A DNA stretch of 64,000 nt. Origin: Anaeromassilibacillus senegalensis. GTDB lineage: Bacteria; Bacillota; Clostridia; Oscillospirales; Acutalibacteraceae. The notes under the pieces are model-generated. The model saw nothing but the letters and a program-made list of their open reading frames with translations. It was not told where the DNA came from and did no database searches. This document shows positions 6,675 to 17,700 of this stretch, piece after piece (position 1 is the stretch's first letter; each line of letters begins with the position of its first letter). A program made the position numbers and the translations under genes. Location: contig NZ_LN868536.1 of the NCBI RefSeq assembly GCF_001261775.1, positions 620,001 to 684,000 on the forward strand, given 5' to 3'.

Positions 6675-8651
6675 TTAATTCATGTTCTGCACAATACGGT
6701 AATAGGTGCGGGCTGTCCGATGATACACAATGAAGTACAGGATTGCAAACAAAAGAATGGTGACGATGGTGCAGATGAAAAACAGTGAGGTGTCTGTCAT
6801 GCTGAATGCCGTCATGATCTTACACAGAACGGGGTAGGCGACGATCATGTGCAGCACCGCCATACCCAAAGGCAGGAAGAATACCATCAGCACCTGCTTT
6901 TGAATGGTGCGGCGAACTTCCCGGTCGCTCATACCGACTTTCTGCATGATCTGGAAGCGGTCGTGGTCGTCGAACCCCTCCGTAATCTGCTTATAGTAAA
7001 TGATCAGCACGGTGGCGATCAGAAACAATGCGACAAAGAAGATGCCCACAAACAGGAAACTGCCGTAAAGCTGGTAAAATTCATCACGCGTGTCGTCTAT
7101 ATTTTGGATATAGGAGAGATGCGGCACAGTCTTGTTGAAACCGTCCCGAAGGTTTTCATAAAACGCGGGAAGCTGATTTTGATCGCCCTGCACATCAAAA
7201 TAGTAATGGTATCGGATGATGCGCTGGTAGGAAGTGTTGGAATTGATCTCTGCCAGAAGATGATTCATGTCTTCCAGTGCCGGCATAATCACGTAAGCGC
7301 GTGACATGCCGATGGTATTGTTAAAAAGGTCGGGGGAGGGGATGCTCTTTTTAACCCGGTAGGTCAGATCCCCAATCTGGATGCTGTCCATTTTCTCTGT
7401 GCTGTCAGAATCGTAATACAAGACCTCGCCGGAAGCAAGCGATTCGTTGGAGCCGGTGATAGCATTGTAATCGCCCAGCGGAATGCAGGAGATGCTGTAA
7501 TATGGTCCTGAAAAACCGTCGTCGGAGGTTTGGAACCGGCTGCCGTTTTTTACGGTGGCGAACTCCAGTGCAGCGTATCCAAACGGGTTTTCAACGGTAA
7601 AGCCGTAGGATTTTGCATAATCCTGTGCGGTCTGATCCATCAGAGCGCCGCTGGCTTCGTCCGCGTCCGTGCAGGTCACATGGATTTGCCGGGGGAACTG
7701 CGAGCGGAGCGTATCCTCCTCCCCGATAAACAGGCTGACAGTAAAGGACAGCGTCGTCAGCACACAGGTGGATAAAATACAGATGGTCGCCAGGCCGGCC
7801 GCATTTTGTTTCATCCGGTAAATCATGCCGGAGACGGAGATGAAGTTCTGCGGCTTATAATAGAATTTGCGGTTTTTGCGCATCAGCTTCAACGCGGCGA
7901 CACTGCCGGCAATAAACAGCAGGTACGTGCCGATGATGACCAGCATGACACAGGGGAAAAACATGAGCAGCGCGTCCGCCGGATTTCCCACGATGCACGC
8001 CAAAACGTATCCGCCGCCCAGGGTCAGGACGCCGCCCAATGCGAGCAGCCAGCGGGCCTTTGGTTCCCGCTCGCCCTCCTTGCTGCTGTGCAGCAGATCG
8101 ATCGGATTAGTGCGGCAGATGCTGACGATGTCGTACAGCAGGATGAATGCAAAGATGTATAAAAAGAGCACAACGGTCATGGAGACAGCATCCAGCGGGA
8201 TGCTGAAGGTAAGCGGGGAGGGAATACCGACGATATAGAGCAGCAGCAGGAACATCAGCTGGCTTAACAGCGCGCCGCCCAGAATACCGACGACAAGGCT
8301 CAGCAGACCGGTGAACAGCACCTCAAAAAAGATCACAATGGAGATATGCCGTTTTTCCATTCCCAGGATGCTATACAGGCCGAATTCCTTTTTCCTCCGC
8401 TTCATCACGAAGCTGTTGATGTACAACAGGATCATAATGGCGATTGTGGCAAAAATCCAGAAGCTGAGCCCCAGGATAAAGGACATATAATCTGCGCCCT
8501 TTGCGCCGCTCCGTTCGACCATGATGGTAACGGAACGCAGGATATAGCATAAGCCGACGATCAGGGTGCTGGCCATCAAATAGGGCAGATAAATGCTTTT
8601 GTTTTTCTTGATGTTTGTAAAAGCAAGGCGCGAATAGAATAACTTACTCAT
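6675..8651 (-). CDS. BceB-like ABC transporter permease (FtsX family)
   Basis: Integral membrane protein of 658 aa with the BceB layout: an N-terminal helix (residues about 18-40), pairs of helices up to about residue 310, a large extracellular domain (about 310-525) that contacts peptide antibiotics in this family, and three C-terminal helices. The FtsX core (ILGMEKRHISIVIFFEVLFTG) is recognisable. With the ATPase it forms a target-protection transporter of the type that frees lipid II-cycle intermediates from bacitracin-like peptides and signals to the kinase. ATG at 8651 overlaps the ATPase stop by 8 nt (ATGAGTAA), which points to coupled translation. The natural ligand cannot be read from sequence. 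Confidence 0.9.
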   Translation of the reverse strand: MSKLFYSRLAFTNIKKNKSIYLPYLMASTLIVGLCYILRSVTIMVERSGAKGADYMSFILGLSFWIFATIAIMILLYINSFVMKRRKKEFGLYSILGMEKRHISIVIFFEVLFTGLLSLVVGILGGALLSQLMFLLLLYIVGIPSPLTFSIPLDAVSMTVVLFLYIFAFILLYDIVSICRTNPIDLLHSSKEGEREPKARWLLALGGVLTLGGGYVLACIVGNPADALLMFFPCVMLVIIGTYLLFIAGSVAALKLMRKNRKFYYKPQNFISVSGMIYRMKQNAAGLATICILSTCVLTTLSFTVSLFIGEEDTLRSQFPRQIHVTCTDADEASGALMDQTAQDYAKSYGFTVENPFGYAALEFATVKNGSRFQTSDDGFSGPYYSISCIPLGDYNAITGSNESLASGEVLYYDSDSTEKMDSIQIGDLTYRVKKSIPSPDLFNNTIGMSRAYVIMPALEDMNHLLAEINSNTSYQRIIRYHYYFDVQGDQNQLPAFYENLRDGFNKTVPHLSYIQNIDDTRDEFYQLYGSFLFVGIFFVALFLIATVLIIYYKQITEGFDDHDRFQIMQKVGMSDREVRRTIQKQVLMVFFLPLGMAVLHMIVAYPVLCKIMTAFSMTDTSLFFICTIVTILLFAILYFIVYHRTARTYYRIVQNMN

Positions 8652-9411
8652 GGAGTTCGCCCCCTGTTGCAAGCACCGTCAGCGTGTCAGAAATTTTCTG
8701 GTACAGCTCGCCGTTGCTTTGGTTGCCGCGGTAGATCTGGTGGTAGACCAGACCGTCTTTGATGAACAGCACGCGTCCCGCGTGGCTTGCGGCGCGTGTG
8801 CTGTGGGTAACCATCAGGATGGTCTGCCCCTCCCGGTTGATCTCCTCAAAGACCCGCAAAAGGCTTTCCGTCGCTTTGGAGTCCAGCGCGCCCGTGGGTT
8901 CGTCGGCAAAGACAATATTCGGCTGTGTGATTAAAGCGCGGGCGACCGCTGCGCGCTGTTTCTGTCCGCCGGAGACCTCATAGGGATATTTGTTCAACAG
9001 GTCGCCGATGCCGAGCCTCTGTGCGATGGGAGCAATGCGTTGTTCCATCTCCCGGTATTCCTTGCGGGCCAGAACCAGCGGAAGGAAAATGTTGTCTTTT
9101 AAGGAAAAGGTATCGAGAAGATTGAAATCCTGAAATACAAAGCCCATGTGGCTGCGCCGGAACGCCGCCATCTGCCCTTCCGGGATCGCCGCGATATTTT
9201 TGCCGTTGAGCAGCACTTCACCGCCGGTCGGCTTGTCGAGCGCCGCGAGGATATTCAGCAGCGTGGTTTTCCCGGAGCCGGATTCGCCCATAATGGCAAC
9301 GAATTCGCCTTCCTCCACGGAAAAATTGACATCCGACAAAGCCTGCACCAGGCTGCCGCCCAGGCGGCTGGCATAAATTTTCTTTAAATGGTTGACCTGC
9401 AAAAGGGTCAT
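8644..9411 (-). CDS. BceA-like ABC transporter ATPase
   Basis: Nucleotide-binding subunit of 255 aa from the MacB/LolD/BceA group. Walker A is GESGSGKTT, the Q-loop lies in FVFQDFNLLD, the signature is VSGGQKQR and Walker B is IVFADEPTGALD, followed by the H-loop in TILMVTHS. ATG at 9411 has AAGGAGG 9 nt upstream; an upstream extension to 9492 runs through the promoter. It is followed by the permease with an 8-nt overlap. It should be induced through the two-component genes just upstream, and a palindrome resembling a BceR site precedes it. Confidence 0.93.
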   Translation of the reverse strand: MTLLQVNHLKKIYASRLGGSLVQALSDVNFSVEEGEFVAIMGESGSGKTTLLNILAALDKPTGGEVLLNGKNIAAIPEGQMAAFRRSHMGFVFQDFNLLDTFSLKDNIFLPLVLARKEYREMEQRIAPIAQRLGIGDLLNKYPYEVSGGQKQRAAVARALITQPNIVFADEPTGALDSKATESLLRVFEEINREGQTILMVTHSTRAASHAGRVLFIKDGLVYHQIYRGNQSNGELYQKISDTLTVLATGGELHE

Positions 9412-9462
9412 AATAAGCTCCTCCTTTTGGAACGATCCATAGTTATTATTCACTTCTCTCAT

Positions 9463-9536
9463 AGTATAAAAAAGATCGGACCGTTCTTCCATCGGATTGG
9501 CTTACGTTTTCGGCCGGTTTCTTACATTGCTGTAAG
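9463..9536 (-). promoter_or_regulatory. Candidate BceR-controlled promoter of the ABC genes
   Basis: A perfect 6-4-6 palindrome (CTTACA-GCAA-TGTAAG on the minus strand, 9521-9536) lies directly after the kinase stop codon. A TATACT -10 box is at 9463-9468 with no good -35, as expected for an activator-dependent promoter. The palindrome centre would sit about 70 nt upstream of the transcription start. Confidence 0.55.
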
Positions 9537-9537
9537 G

Positions 9538-10545
9538 TTACTCGACCTCCAGTGTTTGGCGGGAGAGATCCAGGAGTACCCGGGTCCCTTTTCCCACCTC
9601 GGAAGTGATCCGAATGGAGTGCCCCAGCATGGTCAGCGCCTGACGGCAGAGACTCAGCCCAACACCAGTGGAGCGCTTGTCCAATCGTCCGTTATAGCCG
9701 GTATATCCCCATTCGAATACCCGGGGCAGGTCCTCCGGACGGATGCCAATGCCGGTGTCTTCAATCACAAGCGTTGCGGGCGTATCCGGCTGCAAATAGA
9801 TGGAGACAGCCCCCTTCGGCGTGTATTTGACGGCATTGGTCAACAGCTGCTCCAATATAAAGACCAGCCACTTTTCGTCGGTAATCACCCGGCAGGAAAC
9901 GGATGTGAAATTTAGAGAAATCTTTTTATGGATAAAGAGTGTGGCCGTCTTTTTTATGGCCTGCCGAATTAAAAAGTCCAGTGAGTATTCCTGAAACAGC
10001 AGATCCATCGGGCCTTTTCCCAGACGCTGATATTGCAGAACCATTTCCACGTATTGTTCGGTTTTAAAAAGCTCCTGTTCCAGCGCGCTGCAATCCGGCG
10101 TTTCCTCACGCAAAAGCAGCCGCATGGCGGCAAGAGGCGTTTTAATCTGATGGGACCAGAGCGTGTAGTATTCTTTAGCGTTTTCAGTCGACTGGCGCGC
10201 ATGTTCTTCCGCGTCCTGGCAGCGCTTTTCCAGCAGGTGTAAAAGCTCCTGATAGGCGCGCTCCTGTTTGTCTGCCGCAATGGGAAGCGCACCCAGGTGC
10301 GTAGGCGCCTGCTTGCGCAAAAAATACAGGTGCTGCTGCCGCTGCCGGTAATGCCTGAAATCCCAAAAGCTGAACAGGATCAGGGCGACAGTGAACAAAA
10401 GCGCCGTGTAGAAGGCCGGTCCCCAGGGCAGTCCGTACAGGCCGTACACGGTGAAAAGGACCGTGAGAAACAGAAGAAACAGGAAAAGCGTTCTCCAATG
10501 CCTCTGGATATATCCCAAAGTATCGGTTAGAAATTGTTTTCCCAT
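9538..10545 (-). CDS. BceS-like intramembrane-sensing histidine kinase
   Basis: Kinase of 335 aa with two N-terminal membrane helices (residues about 20-40 and 43-62) and almost no extracellular loop, the hallmark of kinases that sense through their partner transporter rather than by direct ligand binding. The H-box is SHQIKTPLAAMRL; downstream are the N-box (EQLLTNAVKYT), G1 (VIEDTGIGI) and G2 (STGVGLSL). The ribosome binding site GGAGG lies inside the end of the response regulator gene, and the two are 3 nt apart. Forms the RS half of the Bce-type module. Confidence 0.92.
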   Translation of the reverse strand: MGKQFLTDTLGYIQRHWRTLFLFLLFLTVLFTVYGLYGLPWGPAFYTALLFTVALILFSFWDFRHYRQRQQHLYFLRKQAPTHLGALPIAADKQERAYQELLHLLEKRCQDAEEHARQSTENAKEYYTLWSHQIKTPLAAMRLLLREETPDCSALEQELFKTEQYVEMVLQYQRLGKGPMDLLFQEYSLDFLIRQAIKKTATLFIHKKISLNFTSVSCRVITDEKWLVFILEQLLTNAVKYTPKGAVSIYLQPDTPATLVIEDTGIGIRPEDLPRVFEWGYTGYNGRLDKRSTGVGLSLCRQALTMLGHSIRITSEVGKGTRVLLDLSRQTLEVE

Positions 10546-10548
10546 TTT

Positions 10549-11223
10549 TTATGCCTCCACCAGATAGCCCATGCCTTTTTTGGTGTGGATCAAATGATCC
10601 AGCCCAATGCCCTCCAGCTTTTTGCGCAGGCGCGTCATGTTGACCGTCAGGGTGTTGTCATCGATGAAGCTTTCCGTTTCCCAGAGCTTTTGCATCAGGT
10701 GTTCGCGCGGTACGGTGTTGCCCCGGTTTTCCAGTAAGACCTGCATGATTTTAAATTCGTTTTTGGTGAGTTCCACCTGCTGCCCCTGATAAGAAATCGT
10801 CGCGTCCCCCAGATTAAATACCATACCGTTGTGTTCCACAATGTTGAAATCCGCCCCGAAGGAATAAGTGCGCCGCAGGACGGCCTGAATCTTTGCGGTC
10901 ACAATGTCCAGATCAAACGGCTTGGCGATGAAATCGTCCGCTCCCAGGTTGATTGCCATCACAAGGCTCATGTTGTCCTTTGCAGAAGAAATAAAAATGA
11001 TGGGCGCCTGGCTGACTTTGCGTATTTCCGTACACCAATGGTATCCGTTGAAGAAGGGCAGAGAGATGTCCAGCAGGACCAGGTGCGGCTGGCTATCCTG
11101 AAATTGCTTTAAAACCGTCCCAAAGTCCGTGACCGTCTGTACCTGATAACTCCACTTTTCCAGATGGCGGGATAAAACGCCGGCAATGGTGAGATCGTCT
11201 TCCACAATCATAATTTTATACAT
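10549..11223 (-). CDS. BceR-like OmpR-family response regulator
   Basis: A 224-aa regulator with a receiver domain (residues 1-115: DD at 9-10, phospho-acceptor D in LVLLDIS, K in FIAKPFD) and an OmpR/PhoB winged helix (about 130-224, ending in LEGIGLDHLIHTKKGMGYLVE). It is the first gene of the minus-strand cluster RR-kinase-ATPase-permease, the standard order of bacitracin/lantibiotic sensing modules in Firmicutes. It should bind the palindrome upstream of the ATPase gene. A TTGTGG-17-TATGAT promoter precedes it. Confidence 0.92.
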   Translation of the reverse strand: MYKIMIVEDDLTIAGVLSRHLEKWSYQVQTVTDFGTVLKQFQDSQPHLVLLDISLPFFNGYHWCTEIRKVSQAPIIFISSAKDNMSLVMAINLGADDFIAKPFDLDIVTAKIQAVLRRTYSFGADFNIVEHNGMVFNLGDATISYQGQQVELTKNEFKIMQVLLENRGNTVPREHLMQKLWETESFIDDNTLTVNMTRLRKKLEGIGLDHLIHTKKGMGYLVEA

Positions 11224-11269
11224 AAACTGTGCACATCCTCAATTCTGTTAATGTTTTGCAGCAGGTTTC

Positions 11270-11298
11270 ATCATAACATGGATTGCGCCGCTCCACAA
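11270..11298 (-). promoter_or_regulatory. Promoter of the response regulator gene
   Basis: Minus strand TTGTGG (11293-11298), 17-nt spacer, TATGAT (11270-11275). Confidence 0.55.
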
Positions 11299-11532
11299 TC
11301 ATTGATCTCTTCTAAAAAGCAGGATGACGCCAAAAGCTGTCAAGTTGAAATGATCGTTTTATCCATATTTGTACATTTTGGCTTTTTCCAGTAAACTGGA
11401 AACTATTTTGGCATGTTTTAAATATTACGCCGTGTAAGAATAAGGCTGGTAAATGTTTTCATTCAGTAGCGGAACCATGGTGCATAATTGAGGAATTAAT
11501 TGTCATTTTCGTCCACACCCCATGGACAATGC

Positions 11533-11562
11533 TTGATAAAATTTTCCATATAATGTTATAAT
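11533..11562 (+). promoter_or_regulatory. Promoter of the giant surface protein
   Basis: TTGATA (11533-11538), 18-nt spacer, TATAAT (11557-11562), leaving a leader of about 220 nt before the start codon. Confidence 0.6.
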
Positions 11563-11790
11563 ACAAAGGATATAAATACTACAAAACTTATCTGTAAATT
11601 GAATGGAAAACCATTGTAAATTGACAAATACTGGACCGCAGGTTTGTAAATAAGCATTCATTTTGAATAAATGGTAGAGCATGATGCAGTCAATGAGAAG
11701 GAGGGATGGCGCGGGAAAGGAGAAATGGCGGACGTGGTTGTCCGCCGGAAGGATATCTTGGAAACGTGAAGAAGGAGGTAAAGGAAAGAA

Positions 11791-14700
11791 ATGAGACAAA
11801 AACGTTCAACAAAGCTTCTGTCGTTGTTTCTGTCGCTGACACTGCTCTTGAGTACCTTTACGGGTACCATGGCGTTTGCGGCAAAAGACACGGGAGCATC
11901 CGCCTTTGCGGGCGGAGCCGGAACGGTGGAAGACCCGTATGAGATCACAACGGTCGCGCAGCTGAATGCGGTCCGCAATGATCTGGAGGCGTCTTACCGC
12001 CTGGGCAAAAGCCTGACGCTGCCGGAGGGCAATTGGGAACCCATCGGCAAAATAGACGCCGAATTCAAAGGCACCTTTGACGGCGCCAGCCATACCATCA
12101 GCGGGCTGACGCAGGACGACCGGCTTGGGAGCAAACTGGGCCTGTTTGGGTACATGAGGGATGCGTCTGTCAGCAATCTGCTTGTGGAGGTCAACTTCAT
12201 CAGCGGTAAAAACGAGGTGGGTGGCATCGCCGGTTATGTGGTTGGCGGTGCAATTCTGAATTCCGGCGTGGTGGGAATGGACGCGGACAGCTACATTTCC
12301 GGCACGAATACCGATCTCGGCGGTCTGGTGGGCGAAGCAAACCGCACGGTCATCGATGGCTGCTTCACATCCATCGACGTGCTGGGCAATGTCAGCTGCA
12401 GCCCGGTTGGCGGCTTGGTGGGAATCTATCAAGGCGAGAAAACCAACACGGAATACGACACGGAGGACGCAATTAAGAATTGCTTCACCACGGGCGACGT
12501 GCGCAGCGGAAGCAGTAGCGCAGGCGGTCTGGTCGGCGCGCTGAACGGCGCCAGCCTGTATAACAGCTTTGCCACGGGCAACATCAGCACAAGAGGCAGC
12601 AGTTCCCAATTTATCGGCGGCTTGGTCGGTTCCATGAAGAGCGACAACGTCGGAGCTACAGGCTACAAGCATGCCGGAACAGTGGAAAATTGTTATTTTG
12701 CGGGCACTGTGCAGGAAGGCGGCGCGGGCGCGATTGCGTATCTCTCCGGAGAGGGCACCGGCGCGGGCGTCAACTATTACAGCGATGCCATTGAAAATGG
12801 ATTCAATCTGGCAAGCAAGTGCGATGAACCCACGGATCTGACTCCGAAATCCATGGAAGAAATGCAGAGCGAGGCGTTTGTGGATGACATGAACAGCACC
12901 ACGGACGCAAGTTGGATCGATTGGACTTACAATGAGAGCGGATTCCCGACGCTGTTTGGCGTGGGAGAAGGCTTTGATTCTTCTACAGATCCTGAACCGA
13001 CACTGGATTCCTATTCGCATTACAGCGAGTGGAAGACGGACGGCAACAACGACGGCCCGGTCTGGTTCTACCAGAAGCGGGTCAAAGCAGACCAGAGCTG
13101 GGCGGACTTTACCAACTGGAATACGTCTGAATCGGCTTGGGCGGAAACGACCTTCGGTAGCAACACGGATTGGGGCAAAATCGGACAGGATATCATGGTA
13201 TCCCTGTTTGGCGCCAACTCCAGCTATGACGGCGTGGCGTATGCATGGAAAGCGCCGCAGGCCGGTCGCATCCGTATTTCCTTTGAGACTGAAATCACGG
13301 CGACCAAACCCAATGAAGCGCTGGTGCAGATTTCCAAGGGAACCCAAAGTGCGGTGGAGGAAGTCCTGCGCACCTATACGGTTAAGAGCGGTGCCCCGAC
13401 CACCACGGCAACCACCGATCTGACGGTTGCGGAAGTCGCGGCAGGGGATTACATTCGCATCGCACAGTTTGGCAATGTGGACAACGACGTGAAAACTGTG
13501 CGCCCGGTTATTTTTTATCTGGCGGACGACGATGCAACGTACGAGCAGGCCATTTTGGGACAGCTCTGCGACCAGGCAGAAGCACTGCTGAGCGGCGATT
13601 ACACGGCTGAGTCCCTCGCGGCGCTGCGGGACGAGCTGGCTGCGGCCCGTACCGTTCAGGAGAACAGTTTTGCAACGGCGGCGGAGTATCTGGCAGCGTA
13701 TGATGCACTGCAGGCTGCGATCGACGCACTGGTTGCCATCCCGTATACCAAGCTGGACCAGGCGCCGATGGCCGCGACAGTTGTGGCGGACAGCGAGCAC
13801 ACCACCAGCGGTTCCTCCGGAGACGGTCCGGCAAGATGGGCTTTTGATGGCAGACAGGATACCTGGTGGCATTCCCACTGGACACAGAATGTTCAGCCGA
13901 ATCACTGGATTGCGTGGGGTCTGAGCAATAATTTGTCCGAATCTTACTATGTGGCAAAAGTGGAGTACCAGCCCAGAACTTCCGGCGGCAGCCCCAACGG
14001 ACGGTTTGGCCAGTATGTCCTGGAAGTAAACAACGATGCTACCTCGGTTGCAGATACGCCCGACAGCGCGTGGACGCAGGTGGCGAGCGGTACTTGGGCA
14101 AACGACGCAGCACTCAAGACGATTGTGCTCGAGACGCCGGTGCAGGCAAACAAGATTCGTTTGAGAAGCCTGACAACCTACGGTGACCCGGCCAACAGCT
14201 TCGGCAGTGCGCAGGAGATCAACGTATATGCGACAGATGAGCCGACGCCGCCTTCCGTAAATAAGGATGCGCTGCAGGAGCTCTATAACATTCATAAGGA
14301 TAAAGAACAGGGCGAGTATACGCAGTCCTCCTGGCAGGCTTTTGTCACGGCGCTTGAAGCCGCCGGACTGGTGCTGGCAAACGACAATGCGACCCAGCAG
14401 CAGGTTGACGATGCCAAGAAAGCGCTGGAGGATGCGGTCATCGGTTTGACAACACCGTCAGGCGAGACCCGGACGTATATCTTCCATCCGTACGCTTTGA
14501 AAAACTGCATGCAGCTTGTTGTCCCGGTGGGAGAAAATGCCGTTGTCAAGTGGGTGTGGGTTCAGGAGCAGAACGGATATGTGCCGACAATCAACGGCTC
14601 CATGCTGCGGGACGACCTGACGTTTGACGCGGCGGCGATTGCGCCGGTAATTGCGATGCCGGTCAGTGGCGACAGGCAAGTGGTCGGCGGACTGCAGAAG

Positions 14701-17700
14701 GTCCGTGCCATTCCGGATCCGGCGGAATATACCCTTTCCCCAACGGCAGAAACTCCGGCGGAGACGGATATTCAGACAAACAGTAAGTCACCGGATGTTC
14801 CCTTTACCGTCCAATATGTGGACCAAAACGGTGAAATTCTTGGAACCATTCAGAAGGTAGCGGGTCTTTATGACGATGAGTTCACTGTCAGCGCAACGCT
14901 CAATGATATTCCCGAGTACAAGGATAAGGGCGCAAAACTGAGCGGAAAGACCTATACAACAATCAATGTGACCAGGGATGCGGATGGAAACGATGTTGCC
15001 ATTCCGTCCACTGTCAGCTTTACAGTAACGATTCCGGAGCAGACCAAAGAAGTTACGATTCAGTACACCCTGAACAACGAAGTGGTGAGCACTGCGACGG
15101 AGACCCTGTATCTGGGCGACCCGGCGAAGACGATCACGGCGGTCAGTCCGTCCGATGCGTATCTGCTTAACCCGGCGGTTCAGACTGCCACGGCGGAATA
15201 TACGATGGCTGGCAATGTTAAAATTAACGGTAAGACCGTAACCGGTGCGCCGGTCATCACCTTCACTTTGAAGAGAGTGCCGCCTCCCAAGGCCTATTAT
15301 GACTTTGTTGTCAACGGCGAAAAGGCGTTTACCCTCGGTTTGGAAGAAGGCAAAACAGCAACGGTACAGTGGAAAAAGTATCAGCCGCCGTACATTGACG
15401 GACAACCCACACCGGATCCATATTTCCGGCTGGAAATCCGTATTCCCAGCGGAAAAAGCTTTTATCCGACCTATTTGACGGAGTTGGATGGTACCAAGTA
15501 CAATGGCTTTAAGTTTGATGAAGGCGAACTTAAAAGAGCGGGCTTTGATGTAACAGGCGCTTACAACCTGCCGGATATTGTCCGCAGCGTTCCGCTTGAT
15601 CAGACGATTACACCGATCGCGCTGGATCTGGCCCCGGTTTCCGGAGACGCGGCACTGTATCCGTTCGGTACCCCAAAGGCGCTGGAAATTACCATCGGTG
15701 AAATTCAGCCGGAAGTAACCGCCGTCAAGGTGACCCATCCGAGCGAAAAGATCGAGAAGGGTACGACAGAACAGTTCCTGGCGACCGTAGAGGGAACCAA
15801 TGTGACGCAGAACGTCACCTGGAGCATTGTCGGCGCGCATCCGGACAGCAAAACGTCTATCGACGAAAATGGCTTGCTGACAGTTGATGAGAACGAACCG
15901 TACGATATCTTTACCGTGCGTGCGACCTCTGTGGATGATCCGACCAAGTACGGAGATGCACATATTACAATGACGCCGGCCGGTATGCCGAAGGGCTCCG
16001 GTACGGAGGAAGACCCGTACATGATCACCACAGCAAAAGAACTGAACGCAATCCGGAACTTGTCCAGCACCTATTCTCCGAAGTACTTTAAGATTGTCAA
16101 CGATATTGACCTTTCCGACTATGCGGAGACTTGGACGCCGATCGGCGTGGACCGCAACAGACCGTTTGGCGGTATTATTGACGGCAACAACAAGACCATC
16201 CGTGGCCTGAAGGTGGATACCGGCGATGCAATGTACGCTGGACTCTTTGGATACACCAGGGGCACGACCATCCGGAACCTGACGGTGGAAGTCGTTAGTG
16301 TGAAGGGAAAAACCTACGTTGGTGGCCTGATCGGTTATGCCAACGAAACGACCCTCATTGGCTGTGGTGTCAAAGCGGCCAACGCGGACAGCAAGGTCGT
16401 GGGCACCGGCAGCGAAATCGGCGGTTTGGCGGGCGTCGCGCTTTCCACCACGCTGAAGAACTGCTATGCGGAAATCCCGGTGCAGGGCATTGCAAAGCTG
16501 GGCGGCCTGGTCGGCAGCTACAGCGGCAACAGCAAGACCGAGATCACCAACTGCTATGCGACCGGCGATGTGACCTCTACGAATACAAACGTTGAAAGTC
16601 ATATTCACACCGGCGGTTTGGTTGGCAACGCACAGAAGGCAAAGATCAGCAACAGCTTTGCAACCGGTACGGTTACAGCCACTGGCAAACGCATCGGCGG
16701 TTTGACCGGTACGATCAACGGTTCCTCCGGCGGCGAAAAGGGCTGGCTCAGCAACAGCTTTGCTTCCGGCGTGGTCAACGCGGGCGAAGGCTCTGAATGG
16801 GTTGGCGGTTTGACCGGTACCCTCGAAGGCGGCGGAACGGCGATCGTCAACGGTTATTACAACAATGCGACCGCTCTTGGCTGTGGATCTGTTTCTTCCA
16901 GCCTGACCGACACGTCCGTTGGGAAAACGACGGAAGAGCTGAAGAGCCATGCGTTTGCATTGGAACTGAATACCAACGCTTCCAGCCATTCCAATTGGGC
17001 AAAGTGGGGCTTTGACTCCACAATTAACAATGGGCATCCGGTTCTGTGCGAAGTCGGCGTCGGCGAAGGCGTGGACGAAGTCACAGACCAGCCGGTTGAT
17101 CAATATGTCCATTATGTTGTCATGCTGAGCAACGTGGGCGGCCTGCTGCAAACAAGCTTTGAAGTGGATGTGAAGGTAGGAGACAGCCTGCAGTTCGGCT
17201 ACGAGTACGGCAAGAAGTGGGGAAGCGGCTCGACCAGCGACTACGGCTATTGGCTGACGGTCAACGGCAAGAAGGTCAGCTGCGACAACTACGGCAAGTG
17301 CAAATTCATCTACAATGGCGAAGAGGTCAAGGTCGGCACGAATATCGGCTGTATCACCTCCAAACTGCCGCCGGTGGATATCCCGGCAATTGTCCCGACA
17401 GCGGACATGATTGGAAGAGATCAGACATTGGTTCTGCCGCTGCGCGACTTCACGGAGAATGTGATTACGATTCCGATCGTAGCGCAAAACCTGGAGAGGC
17501 AGGAAATCGGCTCCTTCACCTTCACGGTGGATTCCTACACGGATTCCAGCCGGTTCCAGGTGAAGGACCTGACACAGCGCAACATCAAGGTGACGATGAA
17601 CAGCGGTTATGAAGTGGAAGACTGCACACCGGTGCAGATGATGAACTACGCGGTCCTGCTGGGCGCAGACGGCGTGGCAAAGCTCGGCACGAGCGCCGAG

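Larger units (their letters stand above)
11224..11790. other. Intergenic region between the Bce-like module and the giant gene
   Basis: A 567-nt divergent spacer. It holds promoters facing both ways (listed separately), a perfect 18-bp palindrome TTTCCAGT-AA-ACTGGAAA at 11385-11402 that could be an operator, and a leader of more than 200 nt for the giant gene with a GGCGGAC/GTCCGCC hairpin at 11727-11746. I see no convincing gene in it. Confidence 0.6.

Noticed and set aside
11706-11942. Small frame overlapping the start of the giant gene
   Set aside because: Overlaps the signal-peptide coding region in another frame, with no support of its own.
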